Of a stretch of 64,000 bases of DNA, positions 27,412-35,262 are shown piece by piece. The DNA is from Actinomadura chibensis NBRC 106107 (GTDB lineage: Bacteria; Actinomycetota; Actinomycetes; Streptosporangiales; Streptosporangiaceae). A model generated the notes under the pieces. That model was not told the origin of the DNA. It did not search any database and saw only the letters and a list, made by a program, of their open reading frames with translations. Location of the stretch: NCBI RefSeq assembly GCF_001552135.1, contig NZ_BCQP01000041.1, positions 62,001 through 126,000 of the forward strand, read 5' to 3'. Every line of letters begins with the position of its first letter. Within the stretch, counting starts at the first letter, position 1. The position numbers were made by a program, and so were the translations under genes.

Positions 27412-29121
27412 ATGACCACCGCTGACCCGTCCAGCCCGTCCAGCCCCTCCAGCTCCTGCGCCGCCGATGTCGTGCCGTATCCGGACGAGTTCGCGCGGCG
27501 CTACCGGGAGGCCGGCTACTGGCGAGCGCTCACGCTCGCCGAAGAGCTGCACGAGACCGCCGAGCGCTTCGCCGAGCGCGAGGCGGTCACCTCCGACACC
27601 TCCCGGCTCACCTACCGCGAGCTCGACCGGGCGGCCGACCGGTTCGCGGTCGCCCTGCGGCGCCTCGGCCTGCGGCCGGGCGATCCGGTGATCTTCCAGC
27701 TCGGCAACGAGGTGACCACGGTCGTCGCCTACTTCGGCGTGCTCCGCGCCGGGCTGGTGCCGATCTGCAGCCTCGCGCAGCACCGGTCCCGGGAGATCGG
27801 ATACCTCATCCAGCACACCGGAGCCCGCCTCCATCTCGTCGAGCATCGCTTCCGCGGTTACGACCTGCCCGGCTTCGCCGCCGAGATGGCCGCCGGCAAC
27901 CCGTCGATCAAGGCCGTCGTCGTGTTCGGCGGGCCGGGCCTTGAGGGCCAGCACCGCTACGAGGAGCTGGTCCAGGCGGTGGACGCCGACGAGGCCGCGG
28001 CGACCGTGCGCACCTGGCGGATCGACCCCGAGTCGGTCGGTGTCTTCCAGCTCTCCGGCGGCACCACCGGCGTGCCGAAGCTGATCCCGAGACTGCACTG
28101 CGAGTACGCCTACAACGCCCGGGCCTGGGCCGAGACCTGGGGCTTCGGGCCGGGCTCGGTCGTCCTTCAGGCGACCCCGATCATGCACAACGCCGGTATC
28201 ACCTGCGCGGTGAACGCCGCCCTGCTCAGCGGTGCGCGGCTGGCGCTCGCGCCGCGCGCACGCCTGGCGGAGCTGACGCGGGTCATCGCCGCGGAGGGCG
28301 TGACCGACACGCTCATGGGGGCCGGGCTGGCCACCGAGATCAGCGAGCATCCGGACCTCGCCGGCATGAGGTTCGGCTCGGTCCGGCGGATGTTCTTCGC
28401 GCCGTCGATCCCGTCGATCGCGAGGCAGGCGGAGGAGATGTTCGGCTGCCCCATGGTGCCGCTGTACGGCACCGGCGAGGGCATCTTCCTCACGGCGGAC
28501 GAGTCCGAACCCGAGGCGGCCCGGCACGGCACGTGCGGCCGCCCCCTCTCGCCGCTGGACGAGGTGCGGCTGCTGCGACCGGGCACCGAGGAGGAGGTCC
28601 CGGTCGGCGAGATCGGCGAGCTCACCGCGCGCGGCCCGTACACGATCCGCGGCTACTACCGGGCCGCCGAGCGCAACCGGACGGCGTTCACCAGCGACGG
28701 GTTCTACCGCACGGGCGACCTGGCCCGGGCGCACCTCATCGACGGCACCCTGTACTACTCGCACGAAGGCCGCATCACCGACAACATCAGCCGCGGCGGC
28801 GAGAAGATCCACGCCGACGAGCTGGAGGCCCTCCTGGTCGAGCACCCGGCCGTCGCGGAGGTCGCGGTGGTGGGCATGCCGGACCGCATCCTCGGTGAGC
28901 GCGTGTGCGCGTTCGTCGTGCTCTCCGCGGGCAGGGCCGCCCCCACGGTGGCGGACTTCGCCGAACTGCTGCTGGCGAAGGGGCTGGCCAAGTACAAGCT
29001 GCCCGAGCGGGTCGAGGTGGTCGAGGAGTTCCCGCGGACCAACGTCGACAAGATCTCCAAGAAGGACCTGCGCGAGCTCATCGCCGAGCGCCTGCGTGAG
29101 GAGCGGGCCCAGACCGGCTGA
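27412..29121 (+). CDS. Acyl/aryl-CoA ligase (AMP-forming, EntE-like)
   Basis: A 569-residue adenylate-forming enzyme. Core motifs are complete: P-loop-like LSGGTTGVPK, YGTGEGI, FYRTGDLAR, the hinge GRITDNISRGGEKIHADELE (split by position) and the catalytic Lys in PRTNVDKISKKDLR. Overall pattern is closest to 2,3-dihydroxybenzoate-AMP ligase-like enzymes, but the substrate-pocket motif reads MHNAGIT rather than the usual HNFPL. There is no carrier-protein gene nearby, so CoA rather than a peptidyl carrier is the likely acceptor. In this context it may activate a 3-oxo or aryl acid made by the carboxylase. ATG 27412 has GAGGAG (27402-27407) just upstream; the first 12 residues are a Ser/Pro repeat. 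Confidence 0.87.
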   Translation: MTTADPSSPSSPSSSCAADVVPYPDEFARRYREAGYWRALTLAEELHETAERFAEREAVTSDTSRLTYRELDRAADRFAVALRRLGLRPGDPVIFQLGNEVTTVVAYFGVLRAGLVPICSLAQHRSREIGYLIQHTGARLHLVEHRFRGYDLPGFAAEMAAGNPSIKAVVVFGGPGLEGQHRYEELVQAVDADEAAATVRTWRIDPESVGVFQLSGGTTGVPKLIPRLHCEYAYNARAWAETWGFGPGSVVLQATPIMHNAGITCAVNAALLSGARLALAPRARLAELTRVIAAEGVTDTLMGAGLATEISEHPDLAGMRFGSVRRMFFAPSIPSIARQAEEMFGCPMVPLYGTGEGIFLTADESEPEAARHGTCGRPLSPLDEVRLLRPGTEEEVPVGEIGELTARGPYTIRGYYRAAERNRTAFTSDGFYRTGDLARAHLIDGTLYYSHEGRITDNISRGGEKIHADELEALLVEHPAVAEVAVVGMPDRILGERVCAFVVLSAGRAAPTVADFAELLLAKGLAKYKLPERVEVVEEFPRTNVDKISKKDLRELIAERLREERAQTG

Positions 29122-29182
29122 GCCCGCCTCGCGGCTCCCCGCTTCCCGGCACACGCGGCCGATCGGCTGGGGTCCAGGCCGC

Positions 29183-29211
29183 TTGACGATTTGACGTATA
29201 CGTAGAATAAT
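29183..29211 (+). promoter_or_regulatory. Promoter and operator of the VOC-to-monooxygenase operon
   Basis: TTGACG (29183-29188) and AATAAT (29206-29211) are spaced 17 bp. In the spacer lies the perfect palindrome ACGTATACGT (29194-29203), extended to ATT-N2-palindrome-N2-AAT. From 29191 the sequence closely repeats the hyuA promoter block at 22862. The GTATAC core also recalls the site in front of the GntR gene (9912-9919). A regulator bound here would sit between -35 and -10. Confidence 0.6.
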
Positions 29212-29239
29212 CGACAAGTAAGATGAGAGGAGGGCGGCA

Positions 29240-29827
29240 ATGCCCGGAACGCTGCAGGCAAGGCTCCGCGGGGTCGACCACGCGGCATACGTCACCACCG
29301 ACGCGGCGGGGACGATCCGCTTCTACCGCGACGTGATGGGGCTCGGAACGCCGCACATCATCACCGCGAAGGGCTGGGGCCCGAAGGGCCATCCGGACTT
29401 CGTGCACTTCTTCTTCGACATCGGCGACGGCGACCGTCTCGCGTTCTTCTACTACTTCGGAGCCGATCCCGACCCCGACGCACCCCGCCCCGACTACCAC
29501 CTGGCGGTCCACGTACGCACCGAGCGGGACCTGCTCGACTGGCGCGCGCGGTTCGAGGAGCACGGGATCCGCGTCATCGCCCAGGTCGCCCACGAGACCA
29601 TCGAGTCGATCTACGTGCGCGACCCCAACGGCATGATCTTCGAGGTCACCCGGCCGCTGCGCGAGCTGGACGAGCGCGACGAGCGGGACGCCCGGCTGTC
29701 GCTCGAAGCGCTGCTCGACGTCCTCGGCGAGGACGACCCGACGCTGGAGAAGGTCTGGCGCCGCAAGGCCGAACTCGTCGAGAAGGCCGAACTCGTCGAG
29801 GGCCACGACGAGAAGGACGAGGGCTGA
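29240..29827 (+). CDS. VOC-superfamily (glyoxalase/dioxygenase fold) protein
   Basis: A 195-residue protein with one VOC module: RGVDHAAYVTTDAAGTIRFYRDVMG, then HFFFDIGDGDRLAFFYYFG, YHLAVHV and the final metal-ligand strand GMIFEVTR. His and Glu ligands for a divalent metal are present in these strands. The C-terminal 50 residues are highly charged, with the direct repeat KAELVEKAELVEG, likely a helix or coiled coil. VOC proteins with one module act as isomerases, epimerases or dioxygenases. ATG 29240 has GAGGAGGG (29226-29233) upstream. It is the first gene of a long run of overlapping genes and therefore a probable pathway enzyme. Confidence 0.8.
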   Translation: MPGTLQARLRGVDHAAYVTTDAAGTIRFYRDVMGLGTPHIITAKGWGPKGHPDFVHFFFDIGDGDRLAFFYYFGADPDPDAPRPDYHLAVHVRTERDLLDWRARFEEHGIRVIAQVAHETIESIYVRDPNGMIFEVTRPLRELDERDERDARLSLEALLDVLGEDDPTLEKVWRRKAELVEKAELVEGHDEKDEG

Positions 29828-29828
29828 C

Positions 29829-30080
29829 ATGACCGCGCTCTACGTACTGGACGTCCCAGAGTTCGCCCCGCTGGCCGACGCCGCCACGGCGGACTCCCCG
29901 ATCACCCGCACGCGGGTCGGCGCCTACCTCAAGGTGGCGGCGGACGGCGAGATCGTGATCGACCGCGCCGCGACGAGCTTCCGCGACGCCGTCTGGTTCA
30001 GCGTGCTCGGCGGCGGCTTCAGCGGCGACCTACTGCGCTACGACGCGGACGAGATCCGCATCGCGCCGGCACGGCGATGA
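29829..30080 (+). CDS. Small protein of unknown function
   Basis: An 83-residue, acidic to neutral, soluble protein that I do not recognise. It has an Ala-rich N-terminal third and a C-terminal GGGFSGDLLRYDADEIRI segment. The ATG is one base after the VOC stop and its own stop overlaps the next start (ATGA), so it is embedded in the operon with normal codon bias for the region. It could be an accessory subunit or a short substrate-binding protein for a neighbouring enzyme. Confidence 0.7.
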   Translation: MTALYVLDVPEFAPLADAATADSPITRTRVGAYLKVAADGEIVIDRAATSFRDAVWFSVLGGGFSGDLLRYDADEIRIAPARR

Positions 30081-31318
30081 CGGCATCGGCTCCGGCGTCC
30101 GCCCGCCCGGTCCTCAACGGCGACTGGTACCCGGACACGCCGCCCGCGCACGCGACGCAGAGCAGCCACGTGCTGTTCACCGCGGACGGGGCGGCCGTGA
30201 CCGGCGTGCTCTACGAGGTTCCGGGCGCCCGGACGGTCGTCACGATCATGCACCCGCGGGCGGACGCCTCCCGGCACTACCTGATCCCGTCCCTGCTGGA
30301 CCGCGGGTTCTCGGTATGGACGCAGCTCGGCCGGTCCGGCGGCGGCGACCTGCGGCTCGTGCACGAGAACGCGTTGCTGGACATCGCCGCGGGAATGGCG
30401 TTCCTCCGCGAACGGGACTACCGGCACATCGTGTGCCTGGCGAACTCCGGCGGGGCGAGCCTGTACACGTTCTATCTGGACCAGGCGGCGCGCGACGCCT
30501 CCGAACGGATCGCCGTGACGCCGGGCGGACGCCCGGTCGGGCTTCCGGACGCCGACCTGCCCGGGGTGGACGGCATCGTCTACGTCGCTCCGCACCCGGG
30601 CCAGGGGGCGCTGCTGCTCGGATGCGTCGACCCGTCCGTCACCGATGAGAGCGACCCGCTCTCCGTCGACGGCTCGCTGGACCTCTTCGATCCGGCGAAC
30701 GGGTTCGCCCCGCCCCCGGCGAGTTCCAGCTACGACCCGTCGTTCCTCCAGCGGTACCGCGATGCCCAGCGCGCGCGGATCGCCCGCATCGACGCGTACG
30801 CCCGCGAGTGCATCGACCGCCGCCAGGCGGCCCGAGCCCGCTTCAAGAAGGGCGGCGGGGCGGCCGACCAGCGGCTGGCCACCCATCAGCCCGTCGTCCT
30901 CGTCCACCGGACGGACGCCGACCCGAGGACGGTCGACCTGAGCCTCGACCCGTCCGACCGCCGGTACGGCTCGGTCTGGGGACGCCGCCCGCACGTGACC
31001 AACTACGGGCTGCTCGGCTTCGGCCGGATGACCACGCCCGAAGCCTGGCTCTCGACGTGGTCGGGCCTGTCCAGCAAGGCGGACATGGCCCGGACGGCGC
31101 CGAGCGTGACCTGCCCGGCGCTCGTCGTCGAGTACACCGGCGACAACTGCGTCTTCCCGAGCCAGACCAAGCGGATCGTGGACGATCTCGGCTCGCGCGA
31201 CAAGACCCACGTGCGCGTCCGCGCCGATCACTTCGGCGGGCCGATCGAGCCCGGGACCGCCTTCGAGAAGGCCGACCCGATCGTGTGCGACTGGCTCTCG
31301 GCCCGATTCGCCACCTGA
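30077..31318 (+). CDS. Alpha/beta hydrolase-fold protein
   Basis: A 413-residue protein with the layout of an alpha/beta hydrolase: strand TVVTIMHPRADASRHY, then IVCLANSGGASLYTFYL where the Ser of NSGGAS would be the nucleophile, EYTGDNCVFPSQTKRI for the acid and RADHFGGP for the His. The elbow is ANSGG, lacking the first Gly of GxSxG. A long insertion (about residues 150-290) with IDAYARECIDRRQAARARF separates nucleophile and acid and probably forms a lid. ATG overlaps the previous stop (ATGA). A role in cleaving a C-C or ester bond of a pathway intermediate is possible; no specific function can be assigned. Confidence 0.75.
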   Translation: MTASAPASARPVLNGDWYPDTPPAHATQSSHVLFTADGAAVTGVLYEVPGARTVVTIMHPRADASRHYLIPSLLDRGFSVWTQLGRSGGGDLRLVHENALLDIAAGMAFLRERDYRHIVCLANSGGASLYTFYLDQAARDASERIAVTPGGRPVGLPDADLPGVDGIVYVAPHPGQGALLLGCVDPSVTDESDPLSVDGSLDLFDPANGFAPPPASSSYDPSFLQRYRDAQRARIARIDAYARECIDRRQAARARFKKGGGAADQRLATHQPVVLVHRTDADPRTVDLSLDPSDRRYGSVWGRRPHVTNYGLLGFGRMTTPEAWLSTWSGLSSKADMARTAPSVTCPALVVEYTGDNCVFPSQTKRIVDDLGSRDKTHVRVRADHFGGPIEPGTAFEKADPIVCDWLSARFAT

Positions 31319-31343
31319 CCACCCGACGAACTCTGGAGACCCT

Positions 31344-32249
31344 GTGACCACGCTTGACGGCCGCGTCGTCATCATCACCGGCGCCGGGCGCGGCCTCGGC
31401 CGGGCCCACGCCCTGCTGGCGGGCGAGCTCGGCGCACGCGTCGTCGTGAACGACCTGGGCGCCGACCTGCACGGCGAGGGCGCCGACCCGTCCCCGGCGG
31501 CCGAGGTCGTCGCCCGGATCCGCGGCCGCGGCGGTCAGGCGGTGCTCAGCGGCCACGACGTCTCCGACTGGGGCCAGGCCGGAGAGCTGATCGAGCTCGC
31601 GTTGGACACCTACGGCCGTCTCGACGCGCTGGTCAACAACGCGGGGATCCTGCGCGACCGGACGCTGGCCGCGCTCAGCGAGGCCGAATGGGACGCCGTG
31701 GTCCGCGTGCACCTCAAAGGACACGCCGCCCCGACCCACCATGCGCTCGCCCACTGGCGCAGGCGGGCGAAGGGCGGCGAGGCGGCCGACGCGAGCGTCG
31801 TGCACACCACGTCCATCGCGGGATTCGCGGGCAACGTCGGACAGGCCAACTACGCCGCGGCGAAGCTGGGCGTCCTCGCGCTGTCGAGGTGCGTCTCGCT
31901 CGAAGGCGGACGGTACGGCGTGCGCTCCAACGCGGTGTCCCCCGGCGCGCGGACCCGGATTACGGCGGGCATCGACGACGACACCGTTCCGGCCGAGGGC
32001 TTCGACGCCGCCGCGCCCGAGAACGTCTCCCCGCTGATCTGCTGGCTGGCGTCGGCCGGCTGCCCGGCGGACGGCCAGGTGTTCCACTGCTCGGGGAGCG
32101 AGGTCGCCGTGGTGTCGATGCCGCGCGTCACGTCCCGGGTCCGGGCCGAGGGCCGCTGGACCGTGGAGGCCCTGGCCGAGGAGCTGCCGGGACGCCTGCT
32201 GACCCCTCCCGACATCGACCACTTCCTCGATCCGGCGAGCCCGTCATGA
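31344..32249 (+). CDS. Short-chain dehydrogenase/reductase
   Basis: A 301-residue SDR. The cofactor motif is TGAGRGLGRAHALL, followed by VVNDLGADLHGEG, NNAGILRDRTLAALSEAEWD, and the active site with Ser in VVHTTSIAGF and YAAAKLG (Tyr and Lys). The sequence VVNDLGAD with RDRTL is characteristic of the hydroxyacyl-CoA dehydrogenase part of MFE-2-type beta-oxidation enzymes, so a 3-hydroxyacyl-CoA substrate is plausible. GTG 31344 follows CTGGAG by a few bases. The stop overlaps the amidohydrolase start (ATGA). Confidence 0.88.
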   Translation: MTTLDGRVVIITGAGRGLGRAHALLAGELGARVVVNDLGADLHGEGADPSPAAEVVARIRGRGGQAVLSGHDVSDWGQAGELIELALDTYGRLDALVNNAGILRDRTLAALSEAEWDAVVRVHLKGHAAPTHHALAHWRRRAKGGEAADASVVHTTSIAGFAGNVGQANYAAAKLGVLALSRCVSLEGGRYGVRSNAVSPGARTRITAGIDDDTVPAEGFDAAAPENVSPLICWLASAGCPADGQVFHCSGSEVAVVSMPRVTSRVRAEGRWTVEALAEELPGRLLTPPDIDHFLDPASPS

Positions 32250-33469
32250 GGACGCTCTACCACGGCGCGGAGATCTTCGACGGGACCGGCGCCGCCCCCC
32301 GCGCGGGCGACGTCGTCGTCGAGGACGGCAGGATCGTCGCCGTCGGCGCCGGGCTCGACGGCGACACGGGCGTCGACCTGACCGGCCACGCGCTGCTCCC
32401 CGGCCTGATCGACTGCCACGTCCACGTCATGGTGAGCGAGTACGACGTCGTGCGGCTGCTGGAGGCGCCGTACTCGCTCCAGTACTACTCGGCGGCGCGG
32501 AACCTGGGGCTGCTGATCGACTGCGGGCTCACCACCGTGCGGGACGCGGCCGGGGCCGACCTCGGCACCAAGCGGGCCGTCGACCTGGGCCTGGTGCGCG
32601 GTCCAAGGCTGCGGATCGCCGTCACCATGCTGAGCCAGACCGGCGGGCACGCGGATCCGTGGCTGCCGTCGGGACACCGCGTCCCGGTGCCGCCGGGGAA
32701 CCCGGCGCTGCCAGACGGAGTGGTCGACGGCGTCGACCAGATGCGCACCCGGGTGCGCGAGCTTGTCCGGGCGGGCGCGGACTGGGTGAAGGTCGCGTCC
32801 TCCGGCGGCGTCATGTCCCCGGGCACCGATCCGCGGCGCCCGCAGTTCAGCCCCGAGGAGCTGCGGACGGCCGTCGCCGAGGCGTCCGCGGCCGGGCTCG
32901 GCGTGATGGCCCACGCCCAGGCCACGGCCGGGATCCGCAACGCGGTGCTGGCCGGTGTGCGCTCCGTCGAGCACGGCATCTACCTCGATGACGACGCCGT
33001 CTCGATGATGCTGGAGCGCGGCACGGTGCTGGTACCGACGCTGATCGCGCCGTACAGCGTGCTGCACGCCGTCCAGAACGGCGCCGCGGTCGGCGAGTCG
33101 GCGCTGTCGAAGGTCCAGGAGGTGATCGAGGCGCACCGCGACTCCTTCCGCCGGGCCGTCGCGGCCGGGGTGCCGATCGCCATGGGCACGGACGCCATCG
33201 GCTACCCCCACGGCCGGAACCTGGAGGAGCTCGCGCTGATGCGGGACGGCGGGATGTCCCCCGCCGAGGCCCTGGCGTCGGCCACCTCGGCCGCCGCGTC
33301 GCTCCTCGGGCTGCGCGACGAACTCGGAACCCTGGAGCCCGGCAAGCGCGCCGACCTGGTGGTGGTCGAAGGCGACCCGCTGGAGCTGGACACGCTGCGG
33401 GACCGGGTGCGGGCGGTCGTCAAGGACGGAGAGCTCGCCGCCGGGCGCCTGCCCGGCGGCGAAGCCTGA
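32246..33469 (+). CDS. Amidohydrolase-superfamily enzyme
   Basis: A 407-residue metal-dependent hydrolase. The HxH pair is at His58 and His60 in LIDCHVHVM, a possible carboxylated-Lys region is WVKVASSGG, further His ligands are in VMAHAQAT and SVEHGIY, and the final Asp is in AMGTDAIGYPHG. This arrangement fits the imidazolonepropionase/prolidase-like branch (Zn carboxypeptidases and cyclic amidases). It also contains the usual LEPGKRADLVVVEGDPL end segment. ATG 32246 overlaps the SDR stop. In this context it could open a cyclic amide or hydrolyse an N-acyl compound; the hydantoinase-like genes upstream make a cyclic substrate thinkable. Confidence 0.85.
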   Translation: MRTLYHGAEIFDGTGAAPRAGDVVVEDGRIVAVGAGLDGDTGVDLTGHALLPGLIDCHVHVMVSEYDVVRLLEAPYSLQYYSAARNLGLLIDCGLTTVRDAAGADLGTKRAVDLGLVRGPRLRIAVTMLSQTGGHADPWLPSGHRVPVPPGNPALPDGVVDGVDQMRTRVRELVRAGADWVKVASSGGVMSPGTDPRRPQFSPEELRTAVAEASAAGLGVMAHAQATAGIRNAVLAGVRSVEHGIYLDDDAVSMMLERGTVLVPTLIAPYSVLHAVQNGAAVGESALSKVQEVIEAHRDSFRRAVAAGVPIAMGTDAIGYPHGRNLEELALMRDGGMSPAEALASATSAAASLLGLRDELGTLEPGKRADLVVVEGDPLELDTLRDRVRAVVKDGELAAGRLPGGEA

Positions 33470-33492
33470 CCTGATCTATGAGAGGGGACAAC

Positions 33493-34653
33493 GTGACCAG
33501 GAAGGCATGGGGCCGTCGTCCCGTGTACGTGGCCGGAGTCGCCGAGACGGCACTCGGCGAGGTCCACGGCCAGACCGAGCTGTCGATGTTCGCCCTCGCC
33601 GCGCGCGAGGCGCTCGCCGAGGCCGGCATGACGCTCCGCGACGTCGACGGCGTCTTCGTCAACTACATGGGCGAGGAGGGGTCGGTGCGGGTCGCCGAGT
33701 ACCTCGGGATCACCGCGCCGCGGTACGCCGACTCCTCCGACCTCGGCGGCGCGGCGTTCGAGGCGTTCGTCCACCACGCGATGCTGGCGGTGTCGGAGGG
33801 ACGCTGCGAGGTGGCGCTGATCGGCTTCGCGTCCCGGCAGCGGACGCGCAGGCAGCGGAGGATGTCCGGCGAGGCCGACTCGGCCGATCTGACCGCGCAG
33901 TTCGAGACGCCCTTCGGGCTCCCGGCGCCCATCGGCCACTACGCGATGATGGCCGCCCGGCACATGCACCGGTACGGCACCAAGCCGGAGCACCTCGCCG
34001 AAGTGGCGGTCGCGGCGCGGGCCTGGGCCCAGCGCAACCCCAAGGCGTGGGCTCGTGATCCCCTCACGATCGACGACGTGCTCGCCTCGCGCATGATCTC
34101 CACCCCGCTGCGCCGGCACGACTGCTGCCTGGTCACCGACGGCGGCGCCGCCGTGGTCGTCACGCACGAGGGCCGGGCCCGCGACGCGGCCAAGCGGGCC
34201 GTCAAGGTGCTCGGCGCCGGCGAGAGCCACACCCACTGGCACCTGGCCTCGATGCCCGACCTCACCACCTCCGCCGGGGTCGTGTCCGCGCGCGAGGCGT
34301 TCGGCATGGCCGGGATCACCGCCGCCGACGTCGACGTGCTCGAACCCTACGACTCGTTCACCATCACGGTGCTGATGGCACTGGAAGACCTCGGATTCTG
34401 CGCCAAGGGCGAGGCCGGAGCGTTCGTCGAAGGCGGGACCCTCGCCCCCGGCGGACGGCTTCCGGCCCTCACGTCCGGCGGCGGCCTGTCCTACAACCAT
34501 CCGGGCGCCCTCGGTGCCCTGCTGCTGGTCGAGGCGGTCCGGCAACTGCGCGGCGAGGCCGGAGACCGGCAGGTGGACGGCGCGGAGATCGCGGTGGCGC
34601 ACGGCGTCGGCGGCTACAACTCGACCGCCTCCACGGTGGTGCTGGCCCGATGA
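33493..34653 (+). CDS. Thiolase-fold protein lacking the nucleophilic Cys (Ltp2-like)
   Basis: A 386-residue protein of the SCP-x/lipid-transfer thiolase-like group. It keeps the fold motifs EPYDSFTITVLMALEDLGFC and GGGLSYNHPGALGA (His), but the place of the nucleophilic Cys reads ADSSDLGGAAFEAF, without Cys. The gene directly behind encodes a DUF35 protein and overlaps by ATGA; such pairs include the steroid side-chain retroaldolase Ltp2 with its DUF35 partner. A retro-aldol or related C-C cleavage is therefore more likely than thiolysis. GTG 33493 is preferred, with GAGGGG (33482-33487) at a good distance; ATG 33478 is the upstream alternative. Confidence 0.82.
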   Translation: MTRKAWGRRPVYVAGVAETALGEVHGQTELSMFALAAREALAEAGMTLRDVDGVFVNYMGEEGSVRVAEYLGITAPRYADSSDLGGAAFEAFVHHAMLAVSEGRCEVALIGFASRQRTRRQRRMSGEADSADLTAQFETPFGLPAPIGHYAMMAARHMHRYGTKPEHLAEVAVAARAWAQRNPKAWARDPLTIDDVLASRMISTPLRRHDCCLVTDGGAAVVVTHEGRARDAAKRAVKVLGAGESHTHWHLASMPDLTTSAGVVSAREAFGMAGITAADVDVLEPYDSFTITVLMALEDLGFCAKGEAGAFVEGGTLAPGGRLPALTSGGGLSYNHPGALGALLLVEAVRQLRGEAGDRQVDGAEIAVAHGVGGYNSTASTVVLAR

Positions 34654-35045
34654 GCGGTGACGAGACCTACGGCGATGCCCTCACCGCCCCCTTCTGGGAC
34701 GGCTGCCGCCACGGCGAACTCCGCATCCAGAAATGCGCGGAATGCGGAGCCCACCAGTTCTACCCGCGCCCGTTCTGCCTCGCCTGCGACGGCTCCGACG
34801 TCCGCTGGGTCGCCGCCGCCGGGACCGGTGCCGTCCACTCCCTGACCGAGGTGCGCGTCCGCGTCCTGGACGGGCTCGACCCGCCGTACCTGGTCGCGGT
34901 GGTCGAGCTCGCCGAGGGGCCACGCCTGGTCAGCAACATCGTCGGAGGCCCGGCGGCCATCGGAGACCAGGTCCGGGTGACCTGGCGCGACCGCCCCGGC
35001 GCTCCGCCCCTCCCCGTCTTCACGACGGTCCCGGACAACCAGTGA
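34650..35045 (+). CDS. DUF35 protein (zinc ribbon plus OB fold)
   Basis: A 131-residue protein with an N-terminal rubredoxin-like zinc ribbon, CAECGAHQFYPRPFCLAC, and a C-terminal OB-fold with VRWVAAAGTGAVHSLTEV and YLVAVVELAEGPRLVSN. DUF35 proteins are partners of thiolase-like enzymes and bind the acyl-CoA. The ATG overlaps the stop of the thiolase-like gene, supporting a stoichiometric complex with that product. Confidence 0.88.
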   Translation: MSGDETYGDALTAPFWDGCRHGELRIQKCAECGAHQFYPRPFCLACDGSDVRWVAAAGTGAVHSLTEVRVRVLDGLDPPYLVAVVELAEGPRLVSNIVGGPAAIGDQVRVTWRDRPGAPPLPVFTTVPDNQ

Positions 35046-35058
35046 AAGGCATGACCCC

Positions 35059-35262
35059 ATGACGATCCGACTGGCGAACGACGCCGACGCGGACCAGATC
35101 CCGATCACCCTGGCGAGGGCATTCGTCGACGACCCGTGGATCGACTGGACCGTCGACGCCAACGACCGCCACCAACGGCTGGTCGAGCTCTACACCATCT
35201 ACGTCGCGAACTTCGGACGCTCCATCGGCGGGGTGTACCGCGCGCGGGAGCCCCGGTCATGA
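35059..35262 (+). pseudogene. Truncated GNAT acetyltransferase fragment
   Basis: A 67-residue frame that starts like a GNAT N-acetyltransferase (MTIRLANDADADQIPITLARAFVDDPW) and then ends abruptly in GGVYRAREPRS where it meets the next gene (ATGA overlap). The acetyl-CoA-binding motif A, normally about residues 80-120, is absent, so it cannot be a working acetyltransferase. The bases behind it in all frames belong to the racemase-family gene. Most likely a remnant left by a deletion that fused two loci, or possibly a co-opted small peptide that keeps translational coupling. Confidence 0.6.

Noticed and set aside
24907..29298. A 1463-codon open frame on the minus strand
   Set aside because: It lies opposite hyuA, hyuB and the CoA ligase and has no family motifs. 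Long antisense frames without stops are expected in very GC-rich coding DNA.
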